Shown here in pieces: positions 17,158 through 25,906 of a stretch of DNA of 64,000 nt. Within the stretch, counting starts at the first letter, position 1; each line of letters starts with the position of its first letter. Origin of the DNA: a bacterium (GTDB taxonomy: Bacteria > CLD3 > SB21); the NCBI GenBank assembly GCA_008933615.1, contig WBUR01000015.1, positions 16,011 through 80,010 of the forward strand. Reading direction: 5' to 3'. The notes under the pieces are model-generated. The model did no database searches and had not been told where the DNA came from. It was given only the letters and a program-made list of their open reading frames with translations. Both the position numbers and the translations under genes were made by a program.

Positions 17158-17832
17158 TTATGAGCCTAACTCTTCCAATGCAGATTTGGCTTCACGAGAC
17201 AGGCTGGTCTCCGGAAACTCTTTCACAATGCGTCCATACCACGTTTTTGCATTATCCGACTGATTCATCACGCGATAGGCTCTCGCGAGGCTCATCATGA
17301 TCTCGGCTTTATTATAATTTTCCGAATATTTTTTTAATGTTTTTTCGTACTGATCAACGGCTTCCTGATATTTATTTAATCCTTCGTAGCAGGCCGCTAT
17401 GCCAAGCATCGAAGAAACGGTGAATACCTCGTTATCGCTGTAATCATCTATGTATTTCTCATAATTCGTCAAGGCAAAATCGTACTGATCGGTATTAAAA
17501 TAAGAATTGGCCAGGTAATACGTTCCGGCACTGCCTCCTGTAGTTCCCTCATATTCCGTACAAAATTTTTCAAGCCGGCGAATGGCTTCGCGATAATCTC
17601 CGGAGAAATAGATCTGCTCTGCGGATACCAGTTTATTAATGGATTCTTCATTTTGGGACTTGTGGTAGGTCACATACGCGTAAATAATCACGGCAACAGC
17701 CACAACGGCCATAGCAATCCGCGTAATGGTTTGACGGTTAGCCTGTGTAAAGTCCGACACCGTTGCAATTTTGTTCAATAGCGGATCCTGATGAAGTTCT
17801 TTACGCGAAATTTTTTTTCTGGGCGTTAACAT
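17158..17832 (-). CDS. Membrane-anchored TPR protein
   Basis: A 224-residue protein with a basic cytoplasmic N-terminus, one transmembrane helix at about 40-60 (IAMAVVAVAVIIYAYVTY) and a periplasmic domain of four to five TPR units (AGTYYLANSYFNTDQYDFAL, AEIMMSLARAYRVMNQ). The topology resembles YfgM, the SecYEG-associated TPR protein, and other YbgF-like factors; assignment beyond that is not possible. It lies 82 bp upstream of the GH57 gene and 45 bp past tRNA-Arg, all on the same strand. Confidence 0.85.
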   Translation of the reverse strand: MLTPRKKISRKELHQDPLLNKIATVSDFTQANRQTITRIAMAVVAVAVIIYAYVTYHKSQNEESINKLVSAEQIYFSGDYREAIRRLEKFCTEYEGTTGGSAGTYYLANSYFNTDQYDFALTNYEKYIDDYSDNEVFTVSSMLGIAACYEGLNKYQEAVDQYEKTLKKYSENYNKAEIMMSLARAYRVMNQSDNAKTWYGRIVKEFPETSLSREAKSALEELGS

Positions 17833-17877
17833 TCCTCTTCATGCTCCTTCAATAAAAAATGGTCGACGATAACCTTG

Positions 17878-17951
17878 TGCCCTTGGCGCGACTTGAACGC
17901 ACGACCAACAGTTTAGGAAACTGCTGCTCTATCCAACTGAGCTACAAGGGC
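17878..17951 (-). tRNA. tRNA-Arg (anticodon CCT)
   Basis: A 74-nt cloverleaf on the minus strand: acceptor GCCCTTG / CAAGGGC, D-arm GCTC/GAGC, anticodon loop TTCCTAA giving CCT (reads AGG), T-loop TTCAAGT, discriminator A. CCA is not encoded. Confidence 0.96.
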
Positions 17952-17971
17952 GTTCATAAAAAATGCTGGCA

Positions 17972-18000
17972 AATGTAGGCCTTCGAGTAAGAAAATGCAA
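17972..18000 (-). promoter_or_regulatory. Sigma-70 promoter for tRNA-Arg(CCT)
   Basis: Minus-strand TTGCAT, 17 bp, TACATT ends 20 nt before the tRNA 5' end. It falls after the grpE stop, so the tRNA need not depend on grpE readthrough. Confidence 0.7.
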
Positions 18001-18014
18001 GTAGAAATAAAAAA

Positions 18015-18578
18015 TTATTTGCTCACAATCACTTTGGCGTGGCGTATGACTTTATCGTATAAATAATAGCCTTTTTCGTGCTCGTCTACGACCGTATTGG
18101 GCTCCGTGTCCGGGGCATCTATCTGTATCAGGGCATCGTGAAGATTCACATCCAACGGCATACCGATCGACTCTATGGCTTTTAGTCCTTTTGCCTCCAG
18201 CGTTTTTACGATTTTTTTATAGATAAACTCAACGCCCTGCACAAATTGCTGCACCTTCGCGTCGTCTGATGTAATTTCTTTTGATACTTTGATCGCGCGT
18301 TCCATGTCGTCGATCACCGGCAATAGTTCCAATATTAATTTTTCATTGGCTGCTTGCATAAACTGGCTCATGTCGCGCTGCGATCGTTTTTTATAATTGT
18401 CAAATTCAGCCAACGTGCGCAGCAGCTGGTCTTTAAGCGCATCCGCTTCCGATGGCGTTTCCGATTTTTGGCCAATGGAAATTGAATTTTCTTCGCCTTC
18501 CAACTTCTCTTCCGTCAGAGCTAATTCCTCGGTAGTAATTTCTTTCTCCTTCTCATTGATGTTCATTTCATCTGTCAT
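18015..18578 (-). CDS. grpE: GrpE nucleotide exchange factor
   Basis: A 187-residue cochaperone that releases ADP from DnaK. An acidic N-terminal tail and coiled coil (about 40-105, with LAEFDNYKKRSQRD) are followed by the compact head carrying GVEFIYKKIVKTLEAKGLKAI, the DVNLHDAL motif and the YYLYDKVIRHAKVIVSK end. GAGG lies upstream of the ATG. It sits 21 bp after hrcA, the usual heat-shock pairing, but dnaK and dnaJ do not follow. Confidence 0.97.
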   Translation of the reverse strand: MTDEMNINEKEKEITTEELALTEEKLEGEENSISIGQKSETPSEADALKDQLLRTLAEFDNYKKRSQRDMSQFMQAANEKLILELLPVIDDMERAIKVSKEITSDDAKVQQFVQGVEFIYKKIVKTLEAKGLKAIESIGMPLDVNLHDALIQIDAPDTEPNTVVDEHEKGYYLYDKVIRHAKVIVSK

Positions 18579-18599
18579 GATACAATATCCTCATCTATT

Positions 18600-19661
18600 C
18601 TAATCGTTATTTAACGCTTCATCCAGCAAGTTCGCCGTGTGCCGCACCAGCGGAATAATTTTTCCATAGGGCATACGTTTAGGGCCGATCACGCCTACCG
18701 TACCCGTCACGTCTCCAAGCCGGTAATTGGCTTTGACAATGCTGCACCCGTTCATATCCTTAATGTCGTTTTCACCACCGATCGTTACAGCCACGCCGCC
18801 GCCTTCGATTTGTTCGCTTAACAGGTCAACAAATCTGCTCTTTTCTTCAAGCATCCGTATAATCGCAAACGGATCATTGCTCTCGGAAAAATCAGGTTTC
18901 GACAAAATATTATTTGCTCCGGCAAACGTCAGCAGGTTCTTATCGTCAAAATTGAACAGTTGATCCGATGAACTTAAAAAAACGCGATAAAAATGACGCC
19001 GCTGCGTATCGGTAAATGACAAATCCTTCAAGCGATCAGCGATGGTCTTACGAATTTCCGCGACGGTCAATCCGCTCAGGCGCTCATTCAGTACCTGTTC
19101 GATCTTGGGCAATTCTCCGTGCTCGAGATTCGATTCTACTTCCAGAATCACGTTTTTTACGAAGCCGGACCTTAAACTGAGTTCGATCAATATCCGGCCA
19201 ACTGCGATCGGAATCAGATTCAATTTTTCAAAAATACAAAGATTAAAACGCGGCGAAAGAATGATTCCTAATTCATTAGAAATATCTGCGAGCGCTTTGG
19301 ATGAAAAAAATAAAACATCGTCAACGCCTTTGGCTATCTGTGATATTTTGTGCGTGATCTCGCGAATAGCGGATGACAGAATTGTTTTTTCCTGAACCGA
19401 TAACTCCTCCAGATCAACCATGTCGTTGACATAGGCACGATAACCCTTATCCGTCGGAACGCGGCCGGCGGACGTGTGCGGATGCCGGAGATACCCTTGT
19501 TCTTCCAACTCACTCATAATATTCCGAATGGTCGCAGCGCTAATATCCATAGGCAATTGTTTGGAAATAAATCCGGAACCAATGGGGTTGCCCGTGTCAA
19601 TAAATAACCGCACCACATATTTCAGAATAAGTTTTTCTCTGTCTTTTTTGTTCTGGCTCAT
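18600..19661 (-). CDS. hrcA: Heat-inducible transcription repressor HrcA
   Basis: A 353-residue repressor of class I heat-shock genes. The N-terminal winged helix (about 1-75) contains ISAATIRNIMSELEEQGYLRHPHTSAGRVPTDKGYR-type family motifs, here read in pieces; the GAF-like middle and the C-terminal MPYGKIIPLVRHTANLLDEAL segment are typical. HrcA binds CIRCE (TTAGCACTC-N9-GAGTGCTAA). No CIRCE copy was seen upstream of this gene or elsewhere nearby. It is immediately followed by grpE. Confidence 0.97.
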   Translation of the reverse strand: MSQNKKDREKLILKYVVRLFIDTGNPIGSGFISKQLPMDISAATIRNIMSELEEQGYLRHPHTSAGRVPTDKGYRAYVNDMVDLEELSVQEKTILSSAIREITHKISQIAKGVDDVLFFSSKALADISNELGIILSPRFNLCIFEKLNLIPIAVGRILIELSLRSGFVKNVILEVESNLEHGELPKIEQVLNERLSGLTVAEIRKTIADRLKDLSFTDTQRRHFYRVFLSSSDQLFNFDDKNLLTFAGANNILSKPDFSESNDPFAIIRMLEEKSRFVDLLSEQIEGGGVAVTIGGENDIKDMNGCSIVKANYRLGDVTGTVGVIGPKRMPYGKIIPLVRHTANLLDEALNND

Positions 19662-19725
19662 GAAATTTTTTCAAAAAATAACAAAATACTGCCGCCAAAA
19701 TTCGATAGGTTTTATGGATTCCGGT

Positions 19726-20694
19726 TTATTCCTCCAGGATAACTCCGCCTTCTTTAAACACGCACAAACCGTCTCCCTCAGTTCCGATCCAAATATTGCC
19801 GTTTTCATCGACGGCAACAGCATTAATGCGATCGGATGGAATCTTGGAATTATTGGTATTATAAATCGTCCAATTCGTTCCGTCAAACTTTGCAAGACCT
19901 TTAGTAGTGCCAATCCATTTATTGTCATCGGCATCGATCGTAAATCCCTTAACGATATTATCCGGTAGTCCGGAATTGGACGTAGTATAGTTGGTCCAAT
20001 TCTTACCGTCAAATTTAAGCAAGCCCCGTGAAGATCCGATCCAAACATTACCTTTTTTCGAAACATGTATGTTGCGAACATTCATCGATGCGGTTTTGGA
20101 ATTTGAAGTATCGTATGCCGTCCACTTTTGTCCATCATAGCATTCCACGGTAGACGCCGTTCCTATCCAAATCTTTCCTTTGCCGTCATGTGTGACGGCA
20201 TTTACTATTGCATCCATAATGCCATTGGTGGAATTGAACGTTTTCCAGTTTGTTCCGTCATATTGACCTACGCCGGCTCCGGATGCAATCCAGACAATAC
20301 CTTTCTCATCAATTGTCACCTCGTTGATTAAGTTGGATGGGAAACCTGGATTGGAAATATCGTAGGAATTCCAGATGTCTGCACCATCAAATGTGCTCAA
20401 TCCGATCGCCGTACCGATCCATTTTATTCCATTATTGTCAGTCACAATCGATTTTACGTCGCCGTCTGACAGACCGGAAGCTTCATTATACATGAGACGT
20501 TTCTCATTTTTATAATCAAATTTGATCAAGCCTTTTTTCGTACCATACCAAACAAAGTCTTTCTCATTCAAAATGGCGGAAATATTATCTCCTTTAGTAT
20601 TGCTGTAATAAATCCATTCCGGTTTACCGGAACAACTTGTCAACAGCATTACGCTTGCAACTATCACAAGCGCAAAAGTGAGTGATTTTTTCAT
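19726..20694 (-). CDS. Propeller-repeat lipoprotein (two-component-regulator propeller type)
   Basis: A 322-residue exported protein: signal peptide with lipobox LTSC (Cys21), then about seven 40-residue repeats of the form NGIKWIGTAIGLSTFDG, GIVWIASGAGVGQYDG, GKIWIGTASTVECYDG. These are Reg_prop units as found in the sensor domains of hybrid kinases, but here no kinase is attached. It ends with the last repeat (NIWIGTEGDGLCVF) plus a short tail. Likely a lipid-anchored seven-bladed propeller binding protein or enzyme; ligand unknown. AGGAGG precedes the ATG. Downstream hrcA may be read from the same transcript. Confidence 0.86.
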   Translation of the reverse strand: MKKSLTFALVIVASVMLLTSCSGKPEWIYYSNTKGDNISAILNEKDFVWYGTKKGLIKFDYKNEKRLMYNEASGLSDGDVKSIVTDNNGIKWIGTAIGLSTFDGADIWNSYDISNPGFPSNLINEVTIDEKGIVWIASGAGVGQYDGTNWKTFNSTNGIMDAIVNAVTHDGKGKIWIGTASTVECYDGQKWTAYDTSNSKTASMNVRNIHVSKKGNVWIGSSRGLLKFDGKNWTNYTTSNSGLPDNIVKGFTIDADDNKWIGTTKGLAKFDGTNWTIYNTNNSKIPSDRINAVAVDENGNIWIGTEGDGLCVFKEGGVILEE

Positions 20695-20792
20695 AAGTCC
20701 TCCTGTGGGTTTGGGTTCATGGTTAGGTGCATTAACCCCATTTCTGTGACAATCTTAAGAAACCGTGAATAATTCAAGGGCCCAGAGTTTAT

Positions 20793-21827
20793 CTATTCTA
20801 CAACCCATGTGTCGCCCTTGTTGAGAAGAGATGCTATATTTCCAGCACCTAATCTGTCTTTTGCAAAAGCAATCTGCGTTTTCATATCCTGATCGTAACA
20901 TCCCTTTGTTATTGCACGAAACACGCCGGTCGGCGTGGGCAGTCCGGGATCTTCCGTCATCTGGCTGTATATGAATGCCAGCGTCGGGTCGTTGACCGAC
21001 ACGTCGTGCACTAAAAGATCGCTGACGGAATATTTACCTTCATCCAGATTCACAGCTTCAGGTTTAAAACCTTTCAAATGTATGCCTTTGTTGCGTGCTT
21101 TGCCAAACACGAGCGGCTTACCATGTTCCAGCAAAAGCGTATTATCGAGTTTTGTTTCTTTATTAGTTAACGATTCAAACGCACCGTCATTGAAGATATT
21201 ACAGTTCTGATAGATCTCCACAAAGGCCGTCCCACGATGATTATGCGCCGCGCGAATGACTTCCTGCATGTTTTTTGGATCGCGATCCATCGCCCGTGCA
21301 ACAAAAGTAGCGCCGGTTCCCAATGCAACAGCAATCGGATTGAACGAATGTTCCAGCGAACCCATCGGAGAGGATTTGGTCACTTTACCGTGTTCCGACG
21401 TCGGTGAATACTGTCCTTTCGTTAATCCGTAAATACGGTTATTGAACAAAAGATATTTCAGATCCAAATTGCGGCGCAAAACATGAATAAAATGATTACC
21501 GCCAATGCTGAGCGAGTCGCCGTCGCCGCTCACAACCCATACGTTGAGGTCGGGATTGGCAATTTTTATTCCGGTAGCGATCGCCGGAGCCCGCCCGTGA
21601 ATCGTATGAAAACCATAGGTATTCATATAATATGGGAACCGGCTGGAACAGCCGATCCCGGAAACAAAGACATATTTTTCCTTATTTAAAGAAAACTCCG
21701 GCAGCGTGCGCTGAACCGTCGCTAATATCGAATAGTCGCCGCATCCCGGACACCATCGTATATCCTGGTCGGATTCGAAATCTTTTTTTGCAAGTTTGAT
21801 TACCGGCGTCTCAGTTACGGTACTCAT
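20793..21827 (-). CDS. korB: 2-oxoacid:ferredoxin oxidoreductase, beta subunit
   Basis: A 344-residue thiamine diphosphate subunit. WCPGCGDYSI supplies the CxxC of the family, VVSGDGDSLSIGGNHFIH is the ThDP/Mg-binding GDG...N motif and NRIYGLTKGQYSPTS the conserved loop. It oxidises a 2-oxoacid (2-oxoglutarate is the best guess) to the acyl-CoA with reduction of ferredoxin. Gene order korA-korB, 40 bp apart, matches the two-subunit KorAB type. Confidence 0.93.
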   Translation of the reverse strand: MSTVTETPVIKLAKKDFESDQDIRWCPGCGDYSILATVQRTLPEFSLNKEKYVFVSGIGCSSRFPYYMNTYGFHTIHGRAPAIATGIKIANPDLNVWVVSGDGDSLSIGGNHFIHVLRRNLDLKYLLFNNRIYGLTKGQYSPTSEHGKVTKSSPMGSLEHSFNPIAVALGTGATFVARAMDRDPKNMQEVIRAAHNHRGTAFVEIYQNCNIFNDGAFESLTNKETKLDNTLLLEHGKPLVFGKARNKGIHLKGFKPEAVNLDEGKYSVSDLLVHDVSVNDPTLAFIYSQMTEDPGLPTPTGVFRAITKGCYDQDMKTQIAFAKDRLGAGNIASLLNKGDTWVVE

Positions 21828-21867
21828 GCATACTCCTATCTATAATAATTCTTCAAACGTTCTCAGT

Positions 21868-23709
21868 TTATTTTTTCGAAGTCAATATTTCCGCGATCTT
21901 TCTTTCGATTTCTCCTGCGGTAAACGGCTGCCCTGTTATTTTACTTAAACCGTGCGCATCGACCAAATATTCCGCTCGAATGAGTTTAACTAGCTGCCCC
22001 AGATTTACTTCCGGGACCAATACATATTTAAATCGTTTCAGAATATCGCCTAAATCTTTTGGAAATGGATTGATCCAGTGCAAATGTAATCTGGATACTT
22101 TCATATTTTTTTTCTGACATCTTTCCACCGCTGTGCGAATCGCGCCGTACGTTCCGCCCCAACCGACAATAAGCAATTCGCCTGATTTTGGCCCGAAGAT
22201 CTCGGTTGGCTTGATATCGTTAACTATGCTTTCAATTTTCGCCGCTCTAATGCGGCACATGTAATCGTGATTGTCAGGTTCATAATTAACGGTACCTTCT
22301 ATATTTTTTTTCTCAAGTCCGCCGATTCGATGTTCCATTCCCGGTGTACCCGGAATAACCCACGGCCTTGCCAGGGTCTTTTGATCGCGCGCATAGGGAG
22401 CAAACCCTTCTTTATTCGTCGCATACTTTACATTAAATTCCGGCAGACTATCAGGATCGGGAATACGCCACGGTTCGGCCCCATTACCTATATACCCATC
22501 TGTCAGCAGTAAGACCGGCGTCATATATTTAACGGCGATGCGGGAAGCTTCGTACGCCGTTTCGAAACAATCTCCGGGCCTCGATGCGGCAATGATCGGC
22601 ACCGGCGATTCGCCGTTTCTTCCGTACATCGCCTGAAGCAAATCGGCTTGTTCCGTTTTCGTTGGCAATCCCGTACTGGGGCCCGCACGTTGCACATCAA
22701 TGATGATAAGAGGTAATTCCGCCATCACGGCGAGATTGATCGCTTCGCTTTTTAGACACAACCCGGGACCGGACGTGCTGGTAATCGCAAGATCGCCGGC
22801 AAACGACGCCCCGATGGCGGATGCAACTGCTGCGATTTCGTCCTCAGCCTGAAAGGTCTTGACTCCGAAATTCTTGTATTTAGCCAATGTATGTAAAATA
22901 TCGCTGGCGGGAGTAATCGGGTACGAGCCTAAAAATAATTCCAACCCTGATTTTTGAGAAGCTGCAATAAGCCCTAAAGCCGTCGCTTCGTTACCGCCGA
23001 GATTACGATATTTTCCTGGAGGCAGTTTTGCAGGATTAACTTCATAAGAATTCACAAATGCTTCGGTGGCATCGCAATAAGAATGTCCCGCGCGCAATGC
23101 GAGAATATTAGCTTCGGCTAATTTTGGCTTTTTAGCAAACTTGTCCTGCAGGAATTTGATAGTGGTCTCCATCGGACGGTTGAACAACCAATAGATCATG
23201 CCGAGCGCAAAAAAGTTTTTACTTCGCTCCATTTCACGAAAGTCAAGCCCTGTCTCTTTAAGCGCCGCTTTGGTGTGCGACGACATTTGGACTTTGAAAG
23301 TTTGATATCCATCCACCGACCCGTCTTCCAACGGATTGCTTGTTAAGGCGGCAAGTTTTAATCCTTTTTCATCGAAACTTTCCGCATTGACTATTAAGAC
23401 ACCATTGGGTTTGAGGGCTTTGATATTGGCCTTCAATGCCGCGGGATTCATCGCAACCAAAACGTCAACTTCATCGCCAGGCGTATGGATATCAAAACTG
23501 CCGATGTGCAATTGAAAACCGCTAACACCGGCCAGCGTACCGATCGGGGCGCGTATTTCCGCCGGATAGTCCGGTAACGTGCCGACATCATTACCAAACA
23601 ACGCAGAGGTGTTGGTTAACTCCGTTCCGACTAGCTGCATACCGTCTCCGGAATCACCGGCAAAACGAATCGTGACCTCCTCTAAACTCTTTACAGCATC
23701 CGAAGCCAT
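21868..23709 (-). CDS. korA: 2-oxoacid:ferredoxin oxidoreductase, fused gamma-alpha subunit
   Basis: A 613-residue subunit. Residues about 10-190 are the gamma domain (IRFAGDSGDGMQLVGTEL; GVSGFQLHIGSFDIHTPGDE); about 220-610 the alpha domain with LGSYPITPASDILH, EDEIAAVASAIGASFAG, TSTSGPGLCLKSEAI and VQRAGPSTGLPTKTEQAD. This fusion is characteristic of the KorA group, acting with KorB downstream in an oxidative or reductive TCA step. The paired genes suggest a ferredoxin-based central metabolism. Ferredoxin genes are not in the window. Confidence 0.93.
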   Translation of the reverse strand: MASDAVKSLEEVTIRFAGDSGDGMQLVGTELTNTSALFGNDVGTLPDYPAEIRAPIGTLAGVSGFQLHIGSFDIHTPGDEVDVLVAMNPAALKANIKALKPNGVLIVNAESFDEKGLKLAALTSNPLEDGSVDGYQTFKVQMSSHTKAALKETGLDFREMERSKNFFALGMIYWLFNRPMETTIKFLQDKFAKKPKLAEANILALRAGHSYCDATEAFVNSYEVNPAKLPPGKYRNLGGNEATALGLIAASQKSGLELFLGSYPITPASDILHTLAKYKNFGVKTFQAEDEIAAVASAIGASFAGDLAITSTSGPGLCLKSEAINLAVMAELPLIIIDVQRAGPSTGLPTKTEQADLLQAMYGRNGESPVPIIAASRPGDCFETAYEASRIAVKYMTPVLLLTDGYIGNGAEPWRIPDPDSLPEFNVKYATNKEGFAPYARDQKTLARPWVIPGTPGMEHRIGGLEKKNIEGTVNYEPDNHDYMCRIRAAKIESIVNDIKPTEIFGPKSGELLIVGWGGTYGAIRTAVERCQKKNMKVSRLHLHWINPFPKDLGDILKRFKYVLVPEVNLGQLVKLIRAEYLVDAHGLSKITGQPFTAGEIERKIAEILTSKK

Positions 23710-23915
23710 TTAAAATTCTTCCTTTCCCATGATCGTATATAAAACAAAAAAATAATCACAGCGTTATGGATATGTCCGGAACAACACAACTATACCGACA
23801 CTGATATCACTCGAAATAAATCGAGTAAATATATGGACATCTGATGTAAGTATCAAGCGGGTATGCAGATTTTTGAAATAAAAAAGAATGTGCCTTACGC
23901 CTTCATTGAAAACGG

Positions 23916-24458
23916 TCACTCTTCGGTGAGTTTCAGAAGATTCATCAAAACCTCATTCGTTATAGTTACAGGCCGGTCGGAATCGGTACCGGATGCCGAA
24001 GATTTTTCTGCAGCATGGGTTGCCGAGGGTTCTGCGGGTTCGATCGATCCCAGAGCTAATTTTATCACGGCCATTCCGACACCCGTCTCTGCATGTAATC
24101 CTTCAGTGATCGTGGACATACCCGTGATCTTGACTACATAGATTCCATCTTCTATTTTCTTAGCAGGAGTGGATGTTGATTCCGAAGCATTAAATCCATA
24201 GCGTATTTTTCGCGCGTGTCCCGGAATACCGGTAATACGCCAATATTCCTCGATTTTCTTAACCTGCTCTTGCCGGTCATTTGTCGTTCGTGAATATTTT
24301 CCGACAGTTAAATTAAAAAAGTCAATGCTCATCGGGACGTCCGATGAAGTACTCCATTCGAGTTCCCACGCCTGACCGCCCAGCGAGATCGTCTTCTGTT
24401 GCGGCTTGACAGTCCCGCTCTTGACTATTATTAGAAATTTATCTTTTTCGTTTACCAT
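23916..24458 (-). CDS. Conserved-looking protein of unknown function
   Basis: A 180-residue soluble protein with no signal peptide or membrane helix. The first 115 residues look like a mixed alpha/beta domain (DKFLIIVKSG at the start; GIYVVKITGMS later), followed by an Ala/Ser/Glu-rich linker and a short C-terminal helix (NEVLMNLLKLTEE). It is coupled to the exonuclease-like gene upstream (stop TAA, 3 bp, ATG). No family recognised. Codon use resembles its neighbours, so it is probably a real gene. Confidence 0.72.
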   Translation of the reverse strand: MVNEKDKFLIIVKSGTVKPQQKTISLGGQAWELEWSTSSDVPMSIDFFNLTVGKYSRTTNDRQEQVKKIEEYWRITGIPGHARKIRYGFNASESTSTPAKKIEDGIYVVKITGMSTITEGLHAETGVGMAVIKLALGSIEPAEPSATHAAEKSSASGTDSDRPVTITNEVLMNLLKLTEE

Positions 24459-24461
24459 GGG

Positions 24462-25097
24462 TTACCAATCTACAGCAACTTTGACCATATTCTGTTCTAC
24501 GTCATTATACGCGATATAGCCGTTTTCCTTTCCATACATAACGACGTCACGCAAAACTTTTACATCCTGTTTACAATATTCAATGATTTCATCCACCCGT
24601 CCTTCTTTCCACCACTGCAGGGCAAGCAAACCGTCGGCACTTTTCCCGGCGCCAAGCGTTGCCATGGCAATACTCTCCAGGCGAATACGGTGTTTCAGTT
24701 TTCCGCTCAGGTATTCCGCCACATCAAAAGATTTCTGGTGAAGGGCCGACACATCGCCGTAATGCGATAATACTTTGCTGTCAAAATTATTCCCATTAAA
24801 CGAAACAACCATATCAAAGTCCGACATATAGCGGATCATCTCGCGCGTGTCCTTTTCATACCATACCTTGTAACCGTCGTCTTCCGTATAGCTGACGGCA
24901 ATGGAAATGAGCATCAGGTCGGCGCGATCCCAGCCGCCAACTTCGTCGGCGCGTTTTTGCGTCTCGACGTCGTAGAAAACCATTCGTTTATTATCGGTGA
25001 GTCTTTCAGAGGATAATTCAGCTGTTCCGGCCAACTCAAAATGCGAATAACAGCTAAACCAAAATTCTGCAGGATATCTCTCTTCGTAGATGGGCAT
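24462..25097 (-). CDS. RNase H-like (DEDD) 3'-5' exonuclease domain protein
   Basis: A 211-residue protein. The three exonuclease motifs are visible: Exo I FYDVETQ (about 41-47), Exo II VVSFNGNNFDSKVL (about 92-105) and Exo III EYCKQDVKVLRDV (about 178-190). The spacing and the FNG.NFD pattern match the YprB/predicted 3'-5' exonuclease group of the ribonuclease H superfamily. Substrate unknown. It lies 9 bp after apt and 3 bp before the unknown gene, within a run of tightly spaced minus-strand genes. Confidence 0.8.
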   Translation of the reverse strand: MPIYEERYPAEFWFSCYSHFELAGTAELSSERLTDNKRMVFYDVETQKRADEVGGWDRADLMLISIAVSYTEDDGYKVWYEKDTREMIRYMSDFDMVVSFNGNNFDSKVLSHYGDVSALHQKSFDVAEYLSGKLKHRIRLESIAMATLGAGKSADGLLALQWWKEGRVDEIIEYCKQDVKVLRDVVMYGKENGYIAYNDVEQNMVKVAVDW

Positions 25098-25106
25098 TAT
25101 ATAATA

Positions 25107-25628
25107 CTATTCCTGATCGTAGGTAACTAAAGAAACGAGATCATAGGGTTTCAGCTTATCGCGCCCGGATAGAAATGTCAGTTCAACCACTACAGCGATA
25201 CCGCCAACAATGCCGCCCAATTGCTCGACCAGATCGCACGTTGCACGCACCGTTCCGCCCGTTGCAAGCAGGTCATCCACAATGAGAATCGTCTGTCCTT
25301 CTACAATCGCATCGGTATGCATGTGAAGAACATTCTGTCCGTATTCGAGTTCATACGATGCAGAAATGGTTTTTGCCGGTAATTTTCCAGGTTTTCTAAC
25401 GGGAATAAAGCCTACGCCTAATTCGCCAGCGATCATAGAACCGAAAATAAAACCGCGCGATTCGATTCCGGCCACAGCGTCTATTTTTCTATCACGAAAC
25501 CTTTCTGCCAATTCCATGCACGATTTCTTGAGCGCTTCGGCGTTTCTGACCAACGTTGTAATATCTTTAAAATTGATCCCCGCCTTCGGAAAATCCGGAA
25601 CACTGCGTATAATTTTTTTATAATCCAT
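25107..25628 (-). CDS. apt: Adenine phosphoribosyltransferase
   Basis: A 173-residue purine-salvage enzyme converting adenine and PRPP to AMP. Diagnostic parts: FPKAGINFKDITTL at the N-terminus, IESRGFIFGSMIA, and the PRPP loop LIVDDLLATGGTVRA. The ATG at 25628 is preferred over an in-frame TTG at 25634; it lies 2 nt after the acyP stop, so translation is coupled. Confidence 0.96.
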   Translation of the reverse strand: MDYKKIIRSVPDFPKAGINFKDITTLVRNAEALKKSCMELAERFRDRKIDAVAGIESRGFIFGSMIAGELGVGFIPVRKPGKLPAKTISASYELEYGQNVLHMHTDAIVEGQTILIVDDLLATGGTVRATCDLVEQLGGIVGGIAVVVELTFLSGRDKLKPYDLVSLVTYDQE

Positions 25629-25630
25629 AT

Positions 25631-25906
25631 TCAATCTTTTATATAGAAATTTTCAAACCGGCTTTCACATTCTTTCCAGACGATATTGAGGTCTTTGACG
25701 CGGGAAAAAGCAGGGCCCTTGTGCAGCTTTTCGATCAGAATTTCAATCTGCCGGCGATCTCCTTCCACTTCAACCAGTACATTGCCATCTTCCGAATTTC
25801 TAACGAACCCGTTTAGATTCAACTCGGTCGCACGTTTTTGAGTGAACCACCGAAAACCTACGCCTTGAACCAATCCGGAGACCGTGATCTCGGCCGCAGT
25901 ATTCAT
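25631..25906 (-). CDS. acyP: Acylphosphatase
   Basis: A 91-residue enzyme hydrolysing acyl phosphates. The signature VSGLVQGVGFRWFTQKRA holds the catalytic Arg, LNGFVRNSEDGNVLVEVEG the second motif with the catalytic Asn. Its start overlaps the diguanylate cyclase stop (ATGA). Family-typical length. Confidence 0.95.
   Translation of the reverse strand: MNTAAEITVSGLVQGVGFRWFTQKRATELNLNGFVRNSEDGNVLVEVEGDRRQIEILIEKLHKGPAFSRVKDLNIVWKECESRFENFYIKD

Noticed and set aside
20715..20750. Hairpin GGTTA/TAACC before the propeller lipoprotein
   Set aside because: Five base pairs and no conserved leader features; not called as a riboswitch or terminator.
23863..24141. 92-residue plus-strand ORF
   Set aside because: Overlaps antisense the 23916-24458 gene, which is coupled to its upstream neighbour and has better codon use.
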